Below, one piece after another: positions 12,959 to 24,009 of a stretch of DNA of 64,000 nt; the first letter of the stretch is position 1; each line of letters opens with the position of its first letter. Source of the DNA: Chlorocebus sabaeus (lineage: Eukaryota > Chordata > Mammalia > Primates > Cercopithecidae); the NCBI RefSeq assembly GCF_047675955.1, contig NC_132916.1, forward strand, positions 66,085,481 to 66,149,480, given 5' to 3'. The translations under genes and the position numbers were made by a program. The notes under the pieces are model-generated. The model ran no database searches. It was not told where the DNA came from and saw nothing but the letters and a program-made list of their open reading frames with translations.

Positions 12959-14349
12959 CCATTAATTCAAGATTCCATATATGAATCCACTACTCCAAGT
13001 GCTACTGGAATCAACTAAATATTTTTGTTGAATTTCAAAAGGCAATATATATGTTCAACTACAGGCTACCTCTAATAGAAAATAAACAGATTTAGAATAT
13101 TTATTTTATTCATCAGAATGGGAGGTTGTCTCAGGTCTTCGTGATCTGCTGCCAGACTATAACATTGCTGTGCCTGAGAGTCTGGTGAAATGACACACAG
13201 ATCGATGGCTAGAGATTCACTGCCTGCAGAGAATTACAATACCCCCTTGTGCATTCTGAAATAAAAATATTATCATCCACAAAGGACAGAGAAGTCAAAA
13301 ATCTGTAAGAAAACAAGAGAAGTTAGCGAACTTTGAACTTGGAATTCCTGACTGAGGCAGGTTGATATCAATTAATAGAAACAGAAAATATTTTCTAACA
13401 TTTCTGTAAACAATGAGGGGTTTTTTTCTTCAATAGTAATTGCTCAGAAACCAATGGCCCATCTGTCTAATTAATAGATTAGTAAGCACAAATCAGCAAT
13501 GTGGAACACAAATAAAAATAGAAAAAAAATTAGCTTTGCATTTAATATCTGTAATATGATAGTAATTATAGGAGTGCTCAAATCATAAGCAAATATTCCT
13601 GAATAATCCATATAATAAAAAGGAATATAGTGATAGGATTCAAGACTGGAGATTTTATTAACCTGTGTATGTGTGAGCAACTGTTTACAATACATCTCTC
13701 ACACAGTTGATCCAGGTGGAGTTTACCCCTTTGGTTAGAATGAAGTTTCCGTTCCATACCATACACACCCAATGATATGGTCTATACTGACCCAATTATT
13801 CAAACTCTTGGATTTTCCTCTGACCCTCTTTTAAATAAACACAAACCTATCACATTATTATTTTTTTAATTTTCATGTTTGATCATTGCACTATTATTTT
13901 CTGGCCCTTTTCTAAATTCTGTTTAATACTAAGGAATCTGTTTATTGTTTGATGTTGTTTCCAAATCACTAAACCTCATTAAATTTATTTAAATTGCATA
14001 CTTTTTATCTTTCTGATTTCTTTGTTATGTCTCACTTCTGTTATCTTTTGATTTTTATTTTCTCCTGCAAATATAAATACATGTAACTGTTTAAACATTT
14101 ATTCACTATTTTTGGTCATTTCTTACTGAAAGCTAAGTATGTAATGACAATGGATTTGAGTTAGATACCTGAAAAAGTAACCAGTATGTTCTCCAGGATA
14201 AAAGAAATGCTCCCGTGGGTGATGGAGAATACAAAGTTCAAAGTCCCTAATAACTGTAAATTGTGGAGTGTTTAAATTTACCTGAGACATTCAAGATCCT
14301 TAGGTAGAAACTGAAGTTTAATCTGTGTGCTGATATGGCTATTAAGTAC

Positions 14350-15251
14350 TGATGCAGGATTTTTCTCAACTCCTTCACTGGATTAGTGGCCCATCCACTT
14401 AGTCCACTGAGCTCAGCCCCTTGTGGGAGAGAGTACATGAGCAAGCGAGTGTGGGATCCAGCAAACATAGAAGCAAGTTCTGTGTAGGGCCCACAGTCAG
14501 ACTAGTCATGCTGCCTTAAGGAGAATGCAGTGGCACCTAGGTGAGGATGCCAATGACCCCAAAGAGACTGGAGAGGTTGTTACAGTGTTCATTTACTTTC
14601 ACTGTCCACAGTCCAACAGATGGCAGTGTGTTAGCAGCTTTGTTGGCCCCTTGTCTCATCCCATGGGGCAGTTGCCCTCCACTGGCAAGGGCAGAGGATC
14701 AGTGTGACAGCCCTATCTGAGTTCCCACACTCTGGGGTCCCAAGCTCTTCTCCTGTGTCCAAGAAGACTAAGGTTATGTGGATGGTTAAGCCACATGGAT
14801 GAAGGCAGATAAATTTATTGAGTGATGAAAATGACTGTCAGTGGAAAGGGGAGCTGGAGAGGAGATGTGAAGGGCAGGTCATCTTCTCCAAAGTTAGGCT
14901 GTCTCCTCCTCTACTGACTGAGTCTTGGGTCTTTAAAAGGTACAGAATGAGAAATGCATGCTGATTGGTTTGTGAGTATGCAAAAACGGTTAAAGTGAAG
15001 GGAACACTGAAAGCTGGGCACAACAGTATAGAAAACCAATTTGGAAAGTGTAAGTCTATGTAAAATAGGTGGAGAGTAAGGATCAATCAGGGGAAAGTGT
15101 GCCAAATGGGAAGACAGGTTCTTAATCCTGTCTGAAGATTTAACTTGTAGCTTGGCTTTCAGGCTTTAAACTGTCTTTGGCTTGGAGGTGGAGTTTCACC
15201 AGATACCTGCCCCTATCTGCCTAGACATTTGTCTGGCTCCTGCCTGTATCA
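14350..15251 (-). repeat. Provirus 3' LTR
   Basis: This 902-bp LTR, read on minus, starts TGATACAGGCAGGAGCC and ends CCTGCATCA. It has a TATA-like TTTTAAAG near 14935 and a CAATAAAT polyadenylation signal (TTTATTGAGT on plus near 14815-14824). It is downstream of a purine-rich tract in the sense direction. Open frames of 60-82 codons inside it are incidental. Confidence 0.9.
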
Positions 15252-15263
15252 TTTCCCGCTCTG
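15252..15263 (-). other. Polypurine tract remnant
   Basis: Directly before the 3' LTR in the sense direction lies AGAGCGGGAAA (minus strand), a purine-rich run broken by one C. This is the expected position of the plus-strand primer used in retroviral replication. Confidence 0.6.
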
Positions 15264-15971
15264 AAGAAGTACATCTAACTTCCATTAGAATAGGGACAAA
15301 GACCATTCTTAATGGCTTCCTGTTGACAGGGGTCGCTGTTTTGGGAATACAACAGTCAGATTTCCCTCAGAAGCCCATCTAAGGTTCCCTGGTAAAAGGG
15401 AGCCATCGTTTGAGCTTCTGGTTTCATGACTGTTTGGAGTATGACTGCCTGAAGGTGAGAAGAGACTAAGCAGGTTATTAGAAGATATGTATCAAAACGA
15501 AACAAGGCAGGGATAGGGACAGCTCAAAAATCCCGAGACTGCTTTTACGCCCAGATAACTGGTGGCTATAGTTATTCCTACTAAGATTTGGGTGCATTGG
15601 ACTTGGCTTTGGTTAGCTCTCTTGGTCTTATTGTCCCAAAGAAAGAAACCTACAGGTGATGGGCACCCTATTTACTTCTATTACCTGGCCAAATTTGCAG
15701 GATAATTGCTCAGAACTAGAATATTGACCCAGATTTTTACATTATACATCCCTTTTGTTTCTCCTGAGCTGCAGCTGTAGATCACTGGTTGGGTCACAGA
15801 AATAAGCAGGATTAGTGTAAAATGTAGGCAAAAACTTAAAAACAAGTGGTGAGACTAGAATTTAATGACAAGCATATAATAAGTTTTGAAACATAATTTT
15901 CTCTCTCCAATCTTCATTTGTGTTAAAAACAAATCATGATAGGACTGTGTTGTTTGCAAAATAAACTTCAG

Positions 15972-15973
<2 letters not shown>

Positions 15974-16016
<43 letters not shown>

Positions 16017-16302
16017 AGACGGAGTCTCGCTCTGTCGCCCAGGCTGGAGTGCAGTGGCCAGATCTCAGCTCACTGCAAGCTCCGCCTCCCGGGTTTACGC
16101 CATTCTCCTGCCTCAGCCTCCCGAGTAGCTGGGACTACAGGCGCCCACCACCTCGCCCAGCTAGTTTTTGTTTTTTGTATTTTTTAGTAGAGACGGGGTT
16201 TCACCGTGTTAGCCAGGATGGTCTCGATCTCCTGACCTCGTGATCCGCCCGTCTCGGCCTCCCAAAGTGCTGGGATTACAGGTTTGAGCCACCGCGCGCG
16301 GC
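15974..16302 (-). mobile_element. AluY, Old World monkey YR-like subfamily
   Basis: A nearly undamaged full-length Alu with a T tail of about 41 bases (A tail on minus) and many intact CpG sites. Flanking TCAGTCTT copies at 15968-15975 and 16303-16310 form an 8-bp target duplication. Variant bases TTTACGCC, CACCTCGCCC, CTAGTTTTT, GCCCGTCTCGG and TTTGAGCC differ from human AluY and fit macaque or baboon AluYR copies. It interrupts the provirus 3' part and is by far the youngest insertion in the window. Open frames of 64-99 codons across it are not genes. Confidence 0.92.
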
Positions 16303-18936
16303 TCAGTCTTATACTTGACCTGATTATTTGCATAAAGTGTGGCAAGAATAACTCTTTCACATAGACTTTTTAAATTGGCTTTGATGGAACTCTGTTCCAC
16401 AAACAATCTCCGATAGAACTTTTTAAAGCTGAGCCCAGCCGAAGCTTTGTACCCTAAAATAAATATGAGTTGGGTAAATTCCCCTTTTCTTGAGGTTTGA
16501 AGAAACATGGGGCTCCTGGGTCATTAGAAAGTGACATTCTTTACTCACCACAGGCTTGCAACCCTATACCAGAACTGTGAAGACAAGGTGTGGGGCCAAT
16601 TTTCCCAAGGGGCTTTTATTGACTCTGCAAGTCAAGTTCGATTCTTTAAAGGAAAGTATACCCTTCCAGTCAGAGCCTTGGTAAAACTACGAGTTTCTCC
16701 AATTGTGTCCTGCTGCAGAAGAAAATAGATTTTTATTGCACTAATGCAAATAACTATATTGTCATGAGTTAAGAATACTCAAAAATAGATTTGAAATTCT
16801 GGAGAAGCTAGGCCAAGAGAAACAAATATGCTCCAAATTTTGTTCACAGGAAAATAACTTACTCAATAGTTAAAAACTGTAGATAGTTCAAAAGAAAAAC
16901 TTCTTTGACTCTGAAAAACGAAACAAGAATCAGCAACATTTTAAGAAAAAGTTAAAAAAGATTATTTCAGTTTTATATTAGTTCAGTCCATTCCATTAAC
17001 TCTTGTTCTGGTTGATATTCATGAACATTTTAGCTCTTCATGAGTACAATAAGTTTTTCCTCTATTCCATTGTCACAATATCCAAAGTTATTAGAATCCT
17101 GCATTTGAGAGCACCAATCAAAGTTTGATAGCTCATTATAAACTATCTTTTGAAAAGGATCAAAACAAGACAACAATTGTCTGTGAATGACATAATGTCT
17201 ATGGGTGGTCACAATCATAAACATGATTGACAAAGAAATTTGGTTATTTCTGTGGTTTACAATAACTTAACATAAGAACCTAAATTATGATTGATACTAT
17301 ATACTAAGACATTAGAATTTTAGAAATTTTATACAATTTTGGAACATATATTAATATCATTTATTGTCATATAAATGAGTGAATATTAAACTTTATTTTT
17401 ATTTTGGCAATCCCATGTAACTAAACATATCAAAAAATCCTGTTTACCTCTCTTTTGGACACTCCAAGGGCCCTCTGTAGAATTCAAAAGTTAGGGGTCA
17501 GAGAAGACAATTTTTGAAGCTGAATTTTTATTTTGAGAAGGCTACCAAACAGGTTAAAATATTAAAACACTTGATATTATGAAATGGAATTCTACATTAC
17601 CTTAAGTCATTTATTTTAGCCAAAATATTGACTCAAAAATTTTAAAACAAGGTGTAACTTGTATTCATTAGGAGGAAAGACTTGATTCCAAATAATCTGT
17701 CTTTAAAATTACATGAAAATCCTGTTCAAGAGAGAGAAGGCCAAATTTCACTCTTGCATTAGTCTACTATTAATGTCAATCCCACTTTTTAAATGAGACT
17801 TTATAGATAATTTTATCCAATCTTAATCTGTTTGGCCATGAGGTGAGAGTCTTATAAACCTTTTATAATCCTTTACAGATTTTTGTTATATGTTCACACA
17901 TAGAATTTCTTTTACAACATTAATTTTTGCAAAGTTTTCCAACTTATTTAAACATTTAGCTTTATCGTATCTAATTTAAAACAATTATTTAACCCTCCAA
18001 ACTAGACAAAAATTTACATTCCCAGGCCTTTTTATAATCTTTATCTAAAAACACATTTTACTTTTCTTACACAACTTGCATGTAAATCTATTTTCAGTAA
18101 TCTCAATTACATGTTACAATGGCAATTCTTAGCAATTTTTAATTCTAATGTAAAACCTGATAAATTATTTCAATTATATACTAAGTGCAGATAAAGTCTG
18201 ACTCTTTGCAGCATAGTTGGGAGTGTGGTTAATTCCATATGTCCCTAAGCTTTACCAAATTGTGAAGCAGGTAAATTGATCAGTTCTGAAAAACTAAAAA
18301 AGCAATTTACATCTTCAAAACATTTAGCAAACTTAGTATTTGACCTGCATAATTTAGATCACATATTAACATTTTGAAGACATTTGTATCTTACCAATAA
18401 TCTTTAGCACTGTTTTTTTTTCTCAAAGATTAAATTCACATGAACTAAAAGGTATTACAGCTCTTATTTTCCTTCAAAAAATTTTGATTTAAGTGCTTAT
18501 TTTTCTCTAAGTCAATTAATTAGAGCTTTTTTGTATATACCCGTCACACACATGACACATATATAACTACAAAGACAGACATAAGAAGATCCAGTAGTTG
18601 AAATATTTTTCATTTGCCAATCTCCTAATAGGATTATGGGCCTCAGGGTGGAGCCTTTCAAGAAGCAGGGTTAAGAAAACATGCAGTTTCTAGGGCTTAA
18701 TAAACAGGCATAGCTGGAAGACAAAACCAGATTTTGAGAGAGGTCTATCTGCTTTTAATTCCTGGGATTCCATGAAGTAGGAAAAAAAAAAGATTTTTTT
18801 TCCCTCCAAAATGGGGTTCATGGCACCTTCTCTGTTTTTCCCAAGGAATCCTGTTCTCTCAGAAGTTATCTTAGGGCCTATTGGGTGTGCACTAAGAGTA
18901 AAAAGACAAAGTGGAGAAAAATAATTCAGTTGACTG

Positions 18937-18937
<1 letters not shown>

Positions 18938-18965
<28 letters not shown>
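18938..18965 (+). repeat. Poly-A tract
   Basis: About 28 consecutive A bases within the provirus interior. No Alu or L1 3' end precedes it, so it is probably an expanded homopolymer rather than a retroposon tail. Confidence 0.85.
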
Positions 18966-18967
<2 letters not shown>

Positions 18968-19621
18968 CCTTTTTCCAAAAAAGCAAGGTCTACGAAAAGA
19001 AAAATACAAAGGTCTTTTAAATACATTAAATACCTATGACTTTGACATTCGCTTTTACTTAAGGTGACTTTTAACCATAGTGCTCTTTAAGAAAATTATT
19101 TTAAATCCCTTGTTACCTGACTTTAACCATGCCAAGCAGCCTGTATTTCTGGCTTTAGAAATTTACCAAATGCAGCCTCACTGGTGAAACCTGCAAGCCT
19201 CAGTTAAGGTTATGACTTAACCACAGGTGTATGAGGTATTTTCAAAGAAGTGACAAGCAATTTTTACAAAATCTAGAATCTTTATAGGTAGCTCAGAGAA
19301 AGGAAGATTTAAGAAAGGAAGCTAGAAGTTCATGGAGGGGAAGAGAATCAGCAAATGGTAAAAGTCACACAGATATTAACCAAAAAGTACTCATTCCCTA
19401 GTCAGAATTGAACCCAGGCCGCTATTTTAAAAAGGCAGAGACCAAAAGAAAGTACTGTTATGTGGTTACAAGATCAGGCTCTCAAGGAGCAAAAACAAGA
19501 TGGAGCCCTCATCCAGTTTTTTCAGAACTTTACAGTGATCCTTACCTTTTTATAAGTTTGCACACAGAGAGAGAGGCCAGAAGTCTGACTAGTAAAAAAC
19601 GTTTACTGTTTGGCCGCTACA

Positions 19622-20395
19622 TCAGGCCTCTGCATCCCCTTCCCCCAAGCTCAATTTTAAGCCAAGCAATTTAAGGTTTGTGAAATTAACTTTTCCCAGT
19701 TTGGAGGATGCATCTGAGGAGATTGTGCTGGTACAGGGACACAATTTCCCATCCACAAAGAGAGGACAGAGGAAAAGTCTTTGTTTTTGTTTTTGTTTTT
19801 GTTTTCCCCCAAAGGAGTCCCAGTGATTCAGGAGAAGTATTGACTGAAGATGATTGGTTATCCATGTGGAAATAGGGGAAAAGAGGTCTCTCAGTTCCTT
19901 TCTCTTCCCACTGAATACATTGGGTATGTGAGGGAGAGAAGGAAATGGTGTCCCCCTTCCTTCTTCCATCCTTAAATCCTTGGATCCCAGTGACCTCGGC
20001 AGGGTGCCATGGGTGCCAATGCAGCTTTCATCCACATTAAGCATAGGGGGAGGGGCAGGTGCCTGACAGAACTTATTTGCATAGATCAAGAGGCTTTTTC
20101 TGTCAGGGTGGAAATGATTGACACTCACCCACATGCTGCTTGTCCCCACTGCTGTCGGTAAATTTTGAGTTCCCCAGACCTCATTTATGCTGTGGATACT
20201 AGTATAACCTCTACCCATGAAATGTGTATGTTGGGGGGCTAATGGGCAGGAATTAATCATGGTCACCTGCACTGTGTCCCTTGACTTCTGTGGTTGCCGG
20301 CCTTTGAATCCCTCAGATCTAGTTTTCCTTTCTATGGCTTCAACCCAAAGCTTGTAATTGAGTTTTGAACAAAAAGTTGTCTCAGGGGAGTGCAT
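19622..20395 (-). other. 257-codon open frame inside the provirus, function unknown
   Basis: This is the longest uninterrupted frame in the 64 kb. It runs in the provirus sense direction, beginning about 0.85 kb downstream of the primer-binding site, where gag would start in an intact provirus. The product is Ser-, Pro- and Lys-rich, with a 'KQKQKQKQ' run from a (TTTTTG)n tract and a PAPPPM segment. I see no matrix, capsid, zinc-knuckle, protease or envelope motif. It spans copy A of a local rearrangement (20037-20106). Either it is a fragment of viral coding sequence that escaped stops, or chance in a locally GC-richer segment. I lean to non-functional. Confidence 0.35.
20037..20106 (+). repeat. 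Copy A of a compound direct/inverted duplication
   Basis: A 33-bp unit (20037-20069, beginning TTAAGCATAGGGGGAGG and ending CTGACAG) is followed by a 30-bp segment and then CTGTCAG, so the 30-bp segment is bounded by 7-bp inverted arms. The 33-bp unit recurs in direct orientation at 20624-20656, and the 30-bp segment recurs inverted at 20657-20686. Confidence 0.9.
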
Positions 20396-20505
20396 GGATT
20401 TCTTTAAATTAAGTCCCAGGTGGTCCTTGCCAAATTTGTAGCCAGCAGACAGAATGGCCGCTCCTCCATTGCTTCCCTATCATAAGCAGAGTTCTAAGGT
20501 AGGAA

Positions 20506-20507
<2 letters not shown>

Positions 20508-20538
<31 letters not shown>

Positions 20539-20539
20539 A
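20508..20539 (+). repeat. (CAA)n microsatellite
   Basis: About ten CAA units, pure, inside the provirus. On the minus strand they read as TTG or TGT triplets, and in one frame as a run of Cys codons. Confidence 0.92.
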
Positions 20540-20623
20540 AACCTTCCCGCCTAGAAGAGCTCCCTGCATTTGCAGGGTCATGTGAATCCCTGAGAAGGTG
20601 GATAAAAGGGGGGGAAAAAAAGC

Positions 20624-20687
20624 TTAAGCATAGGGGGAGGGGCAGGTGCCTGACAGAAAAAGCCTCTTGATCTATGCAAATAAGTTC
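20624..20687 (+). repeat. Copy B of a compound direct/inverted duplication
   Basis: The 33-bp unit (20624-20656) is identical to 20037-20069. The next 31 bases (20657-20687) are the exact reverse complement of 20069-20099. Counting the shared CTGACAG arm, 38 bases are inverted-identical to 20069-20106. The identity is perfect although the host provirus is old. Confidence 0.9.
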
Positions 20688-21244
20688 CTTCAACAAGGGA
20701 AATATTCTTAATCACTGTATCATCCTTGCCTCTAACAGCAGATGGGAATCGCATTGCTCTGAATTGCATATTTGATGGCTAAGACAAATGCATATTTCGC
20801 CCAGTAATATCTCTGCAGTTGCAGCAATACCATTAACATTATAAGAGATAGGAGCAATTTCAAACCATGAAAGAAGGAATGAAAAATACCATAGAAAAGT
20901 CTGGGGGTCTTGGCCGATACTCTGATGGGAGTTTTGGGACAGAGCCAGTCTAGGGGCCTTCCAGAAACCCTGAAGAGTGGCCTTGGCCAGATGTCTTCAG
21001 TTGCCTCAGGACCTTATTCTGGTTCAACACAATGGCTAGACCTCTGTGAAGAGAAACAAAGCCAACATTTCTTTCATCTGAAAGAGAGGTGGCAGGGTCA
21101 CATCCTGTCCTCTCTAGATGTGCCATTTGCTCTTAACTGGCCACTCAGAGGTTTGGTGCTTCATCTCCCTTCAGAGGAAAGTTTGAGGATAAGAAGTCTT
21201 GGGAAAAAGTGAAGAGTCGGATCTATATTCACTCACCCTTCTGA

Positions 21245-21262
21245 GTCCTGGATGAGCCCCCA
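21245..21262 (-). other. Provirus primer-binding site, tRNA-Pro type
   Basis: On the minus strand, two bases after the CA end of the 5' LTR, the sequence reads TGGGGGCTCATCCAGGAC. This is the gammaretroviral tRNA-Pro site (as in murine leukaemia virus, TGGGGGCTCGTCCGGGAT) with both CpG steps decayed to CA. It fixes the strand and the LTR boundary. Confidence 0.85.
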
Positions 21263-21264
21263 GA

Positions 21265-22193
21265 TGATGCAGGATTTTCTTGGCCCCTTCACCAGACTTG
21301 CAACAGAGGTGTCCCATCTACTTGGTCCATTGCACTCAGCCCCTTGCAGAAAGGAGCACGTGACCAAGCAAATGCAGGACCCAGCCAGCCACTCCAGGCA
21401 CTGACACAGGAACAAAGGCCTTATTGGACCCATGGTCAGACAAGGAATATCACCTTGAGGGGAATGTGGTGACACCCAGGTGAAGGTGCCCATGACCCCA
21501 GTGAGACTGCAGGAGGTGTTACAGTGCTCATTTAGTTCTTCCATCTGCAGTTCAACAGACAGCAGTGTGTTAGCAGCTCAGTTGGCCCCTTGCCTTCTTA
21601 AGAGGGGTGGCTGCCCTCCACCAATGAGGGCAAAGGGCCAGTGTGACAGCCTTTTATGGGTACTTACACTTGGTGGGTCATGAGTTCTTGTCCAGCATCC
21701 AAGAAGAATGAGGTCACATGAATGATTGAAGGATAGTGAAGGCAGAGAATTTTATTGAGCAATGAAAATGGCTCTCAGTGGAGAGGGCAGCTGGAGATGG
21801 TAGCTGGAGGAGGGCAGGAAGTCTTCCCCAAAGTCTGGCCATCTCCTCCTCTACTAGCTGAGTCTGGGGTCTTTATAGGTACAGGGTAGGGAGTGAGTGT
21901 TAATTGTTTTGTGAGTATGCATAAAAGTTAAAGTGAAGACACCCCTCAAAGGTGGGCACAACAGTGTAGAAAACCAATTACAAAAAGGTAAGTATATGTA
22001 AAATGAGTGAATGGTAGGGATCAATCAGAGGAAAGCAAGTGAAACAGGAAGACAATTTCTCAACCCACTCTGAGGATTTAACCTGTAGTTTGGCTTTCAG
22101 GCTTTAAACTGTCTTTGGCTTGATTGGAGGTAGGGTTTCACTGGGTACCCGCCCCTATCTACCTAGGCATTTGACTGCCTCCTGTCATTATCA
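21265..22193 (-). repeat. Provirus 5' LTR
   Basis: This 929-bp LTR, read on minus, starts TGATAATGACAGGAGG and ends CCTGCATCA. It carries a TATA-like CTATAAAG near 21875 and CAATAAAATT (TTTTATTGAG on plus, 21750-21759) as polyadenylation signal. It aligns end to end with 14350-15251 with small indels. Open frames of 67-103 codons within it are incidental. Confidence 0.9.
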
Positions 22194-22375
22194 GTACCCT
22201 TGCTAAATAGTTATTATGATACAATTTAACACATTCTTCAATTTCTACCTCACTATTATACCTCTGGATTCATCGCTTTACCATCTTTTGGTACTTGATC
22301 TAAAAATTATTTCCATTCTTCACTGCTTCATCCATCTTGTTTCTTTCATACTTTCCTTTTAGGTTGAAAACATGC

Positions 22376-22732
22376 TGTATTAATGTGCTGGGACTGCCAT
22401 GAAAAAGTGCCAGGAGCTGGTTGGCTTAAACAACATATTCTCTCAGTTCAGAAGTCAAAGGCCAAGGTGTCAGCAGGGTTTCTGAGGCCTTCTCACCTTG
22501 ACTTGTAGATGGCTCTCTTTTTTGTTTTCACATGGTCTTCCCTCTTATCATGTCTTGTGTCCTAATCTCTTCTTCTTAAAATGGCATAAATAACATTGAA
22601 TTAGGGTCTACCCTAATGACCTCCTTTAATCTTTATTTCCTCCTTAAAGAGGAAATACAGTCACATTCTAAGGAACTGGAGGTTAGGACATCAACATAAG
22701 AACTTTAGAGGGAGACAATTCAACCTATAATA
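22376..22732 (-). mobile_element. MLT1-type MaLR LTR
   Basis: On plus it runs from 'tgtattaatgtgctgggactgcc' through 'ttggcttaaacaacatattc', 'agtcaaaggccaaggtgtcagcagg' and 'gttaggacatcaacata' to 'caattcaacctataata', the reverse-complement order of the MLT1 LTR consensus. No clear internal region is attached. Confidence 0.85.
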
Positions 22733-22737
22733 CATAT

Positions 22738-23439
22738 CCATATGTCATCCTAAATAAAAACTCTCCATACAACTTCCTTCCACTCATCTCCAGCGAAGTG
22801 AATTCACTGTTCTTTTTTCTGAAGAGAGTTGGTAAAAGAGTATTCTTTCTGCATCTCTGTATGTACAGCCTCCATTTAGTTCTCAGCTCACTGGCTTTTA
22901 CATTCTACCCTGAGAAAATTGATTCAAATATTCCCTAATGATGTTTTCATTTTTACATATCTTAGTATTAAACGCTACCTAGATTATTTTACTGTAGATC
23001 CTATATTATAAATCTGCTGATTGTTTCCCCTATAATTATGTACAATGGTGTTTATTTTCTATAGAGTTCTGCTTCATGTCTCAAGTCTTGTAAGTCTTTC
23101 TTTTCCAATGTCTTTTTCCCCCATGGTTCAAATTATTACATAATGTGATAGGTGGTATTTATCACAAGTCTTAACACTATTTTGTTCATAAACTCACAAT
23201 CTGATTGCAGTCTCTATGCCAAAATTTCTATCATGATCTGCAGTAAAGTGTATTTGTTGTTTTGCTTGTTTTTGGGTTGTTGTGTTTGTTCCTATGTGTT
23301 TTGGATTTGTTTTTCTTTTAGTTTTAATAGATTCCAGAATTTTCTGAGTAATCTATTCATCCTTTTGGCTATAGAAAAATGAAAATTTTCTGATTAAATG
23401 GGGCAAAATAAAATGAAATAGTGGGCTGACAGAATACAT
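22738..23439. other. No recognised feature
   Basis: T-rich sequence. A 76-codon frame at 23152-23382 is Cys-, Phe- and Ser-rich from GTT/TGT-rich DNA and has no motif. Confidence 0.5.
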
Positions 23440-24005
23440 AAATATTATTTATTAAATGCCATACACTATCAGGAAATTTACCAAGTGCTAGGTATTAAGC
23501 AGTGACCAGAATAGACAAGGTCTCTGTTTTCATGTAATGTAATCTGCTAGAGAGAAGGAGACAAATACAGAAAAAATACAAGTAAATAGCTATTAAGACA
23601 GGTAGAGATAAGAGCTATTAAGAAAAATTAGAAAGCATCAGAAGTATGTGGACTAATGTTGCAGGCCTTATGTAAAACAAAAATGCAGAGAAATAAACAC
23701 AAAAAAGGAGTGAGTCATGCAAATATTTGAAGGAATAGCACTTTGAGAAGTGAAAACAAACAGTATTGCTAATATTGGACTATCAAGGTATAGGAAACAT
23801 TGTCAGAATGGTTGAAACACAGTGAAGAGTAAAGCAGTGGGTGAGTGCTAGGACATCAGGTCTGAGCAGTCAGTCAAGGTTATGTGGGGATTCTATGACT
23901 TTGTAATGACTCTGACTTCCATTTTCTTGTGATGTGGGTGTTTTGAGCAGTGGAATGATGTGATATGAGATATTTTTAAATGATTACTGTAATACTACTT
24001 CTGAC
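23440..24005 (+). repeat. Ancient mammalian repeat, 5' half
   Basis: The order 'tttattaaatgccatacacta', 'aggtattaagcagtgaccagaatagacaaggtc', 'gagtgagtcatgcaaatatttga', 'gtgggtgttttgagcagtggaatgatgtgat' and 'gattactgtaat' tracks a long, very common mammalian repeat whose name I cannot give with certainty. Its 3' half reappears at 27230-28340. The gap between is filled by an L1M. Confidence 0.6.
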
Positions 24006-24009
24006 CATG

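Larger units (their letters stand above)
10886..14345. other. AT-rich interval with one MIR, otherwise unassigned
   Basis: No coding region is supported. A MIR lies at 11762-11925 and a T-rich tract at 12917-12958. The segments around 12660-12800 and 13110-13260 are less AT-rich than their surroundings and match no repeat I know. They are the most gene-like or regulatory-looking single-copy DNA in this part, but I can assign no function. Confidence 0.5.
15264..21244 (-). other. Provirus internal region, decayed
   Basis: About 6 kb including a 0.33-kb Alu. The part from 16750 to 19400 is strongly AT-rich with dense stops in all frames. The part from 19600 to 21240 is richer in GC and holds the longest open frame of the window. 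I see no CCHC zinc knuckle, DTG protease site, YxDD polymerase site or envelope fusion motif. The frame-by-frame search was by eye over the given translations, so diverged remnants could be missed. Confidence 0.7.
14350..22193 (-). mobile_element. Class I endogenous provirus, LTR-internal-LTR, tRNA-Pro primer type
   Basis: Two direct LTR copies bracket about 6 kb of internal DNA. The same GTAC tetramer sits immediately outside both ends (14346-14349 and 22194-22197), the 4-bp target duplication typical of gammaretrovirus-like insertions. Polyadenylation signals, primer site and polypurine tract all place the sense strand as minus. The two LTRs differ at very roughly 10-20 percent of sites by eye, so insertion is old. 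I recognise no gag, protease, polymerase or envelope motif, and the interior is short and AT-rich, so the provirus is defective. The primer site suggests a HUERS-P/HERV-P-like family; the exact subfamily is not assigned. Confidence 0.85.

Noticed and set aside
18938..18965. Poly-A tract as tail of a processed pseudogene
   Set aside because: The sequence before it matches no mRNA I recognise and there is no target duplication in view.
20409..20769. Minus-strand frames of 95 and 63 codons, one with a Cys run
   Set aside because: The Cys run is the (CAA)n microsatellite read on minus. The frames lie in the dead provirus and include copy B of the rearrangement.
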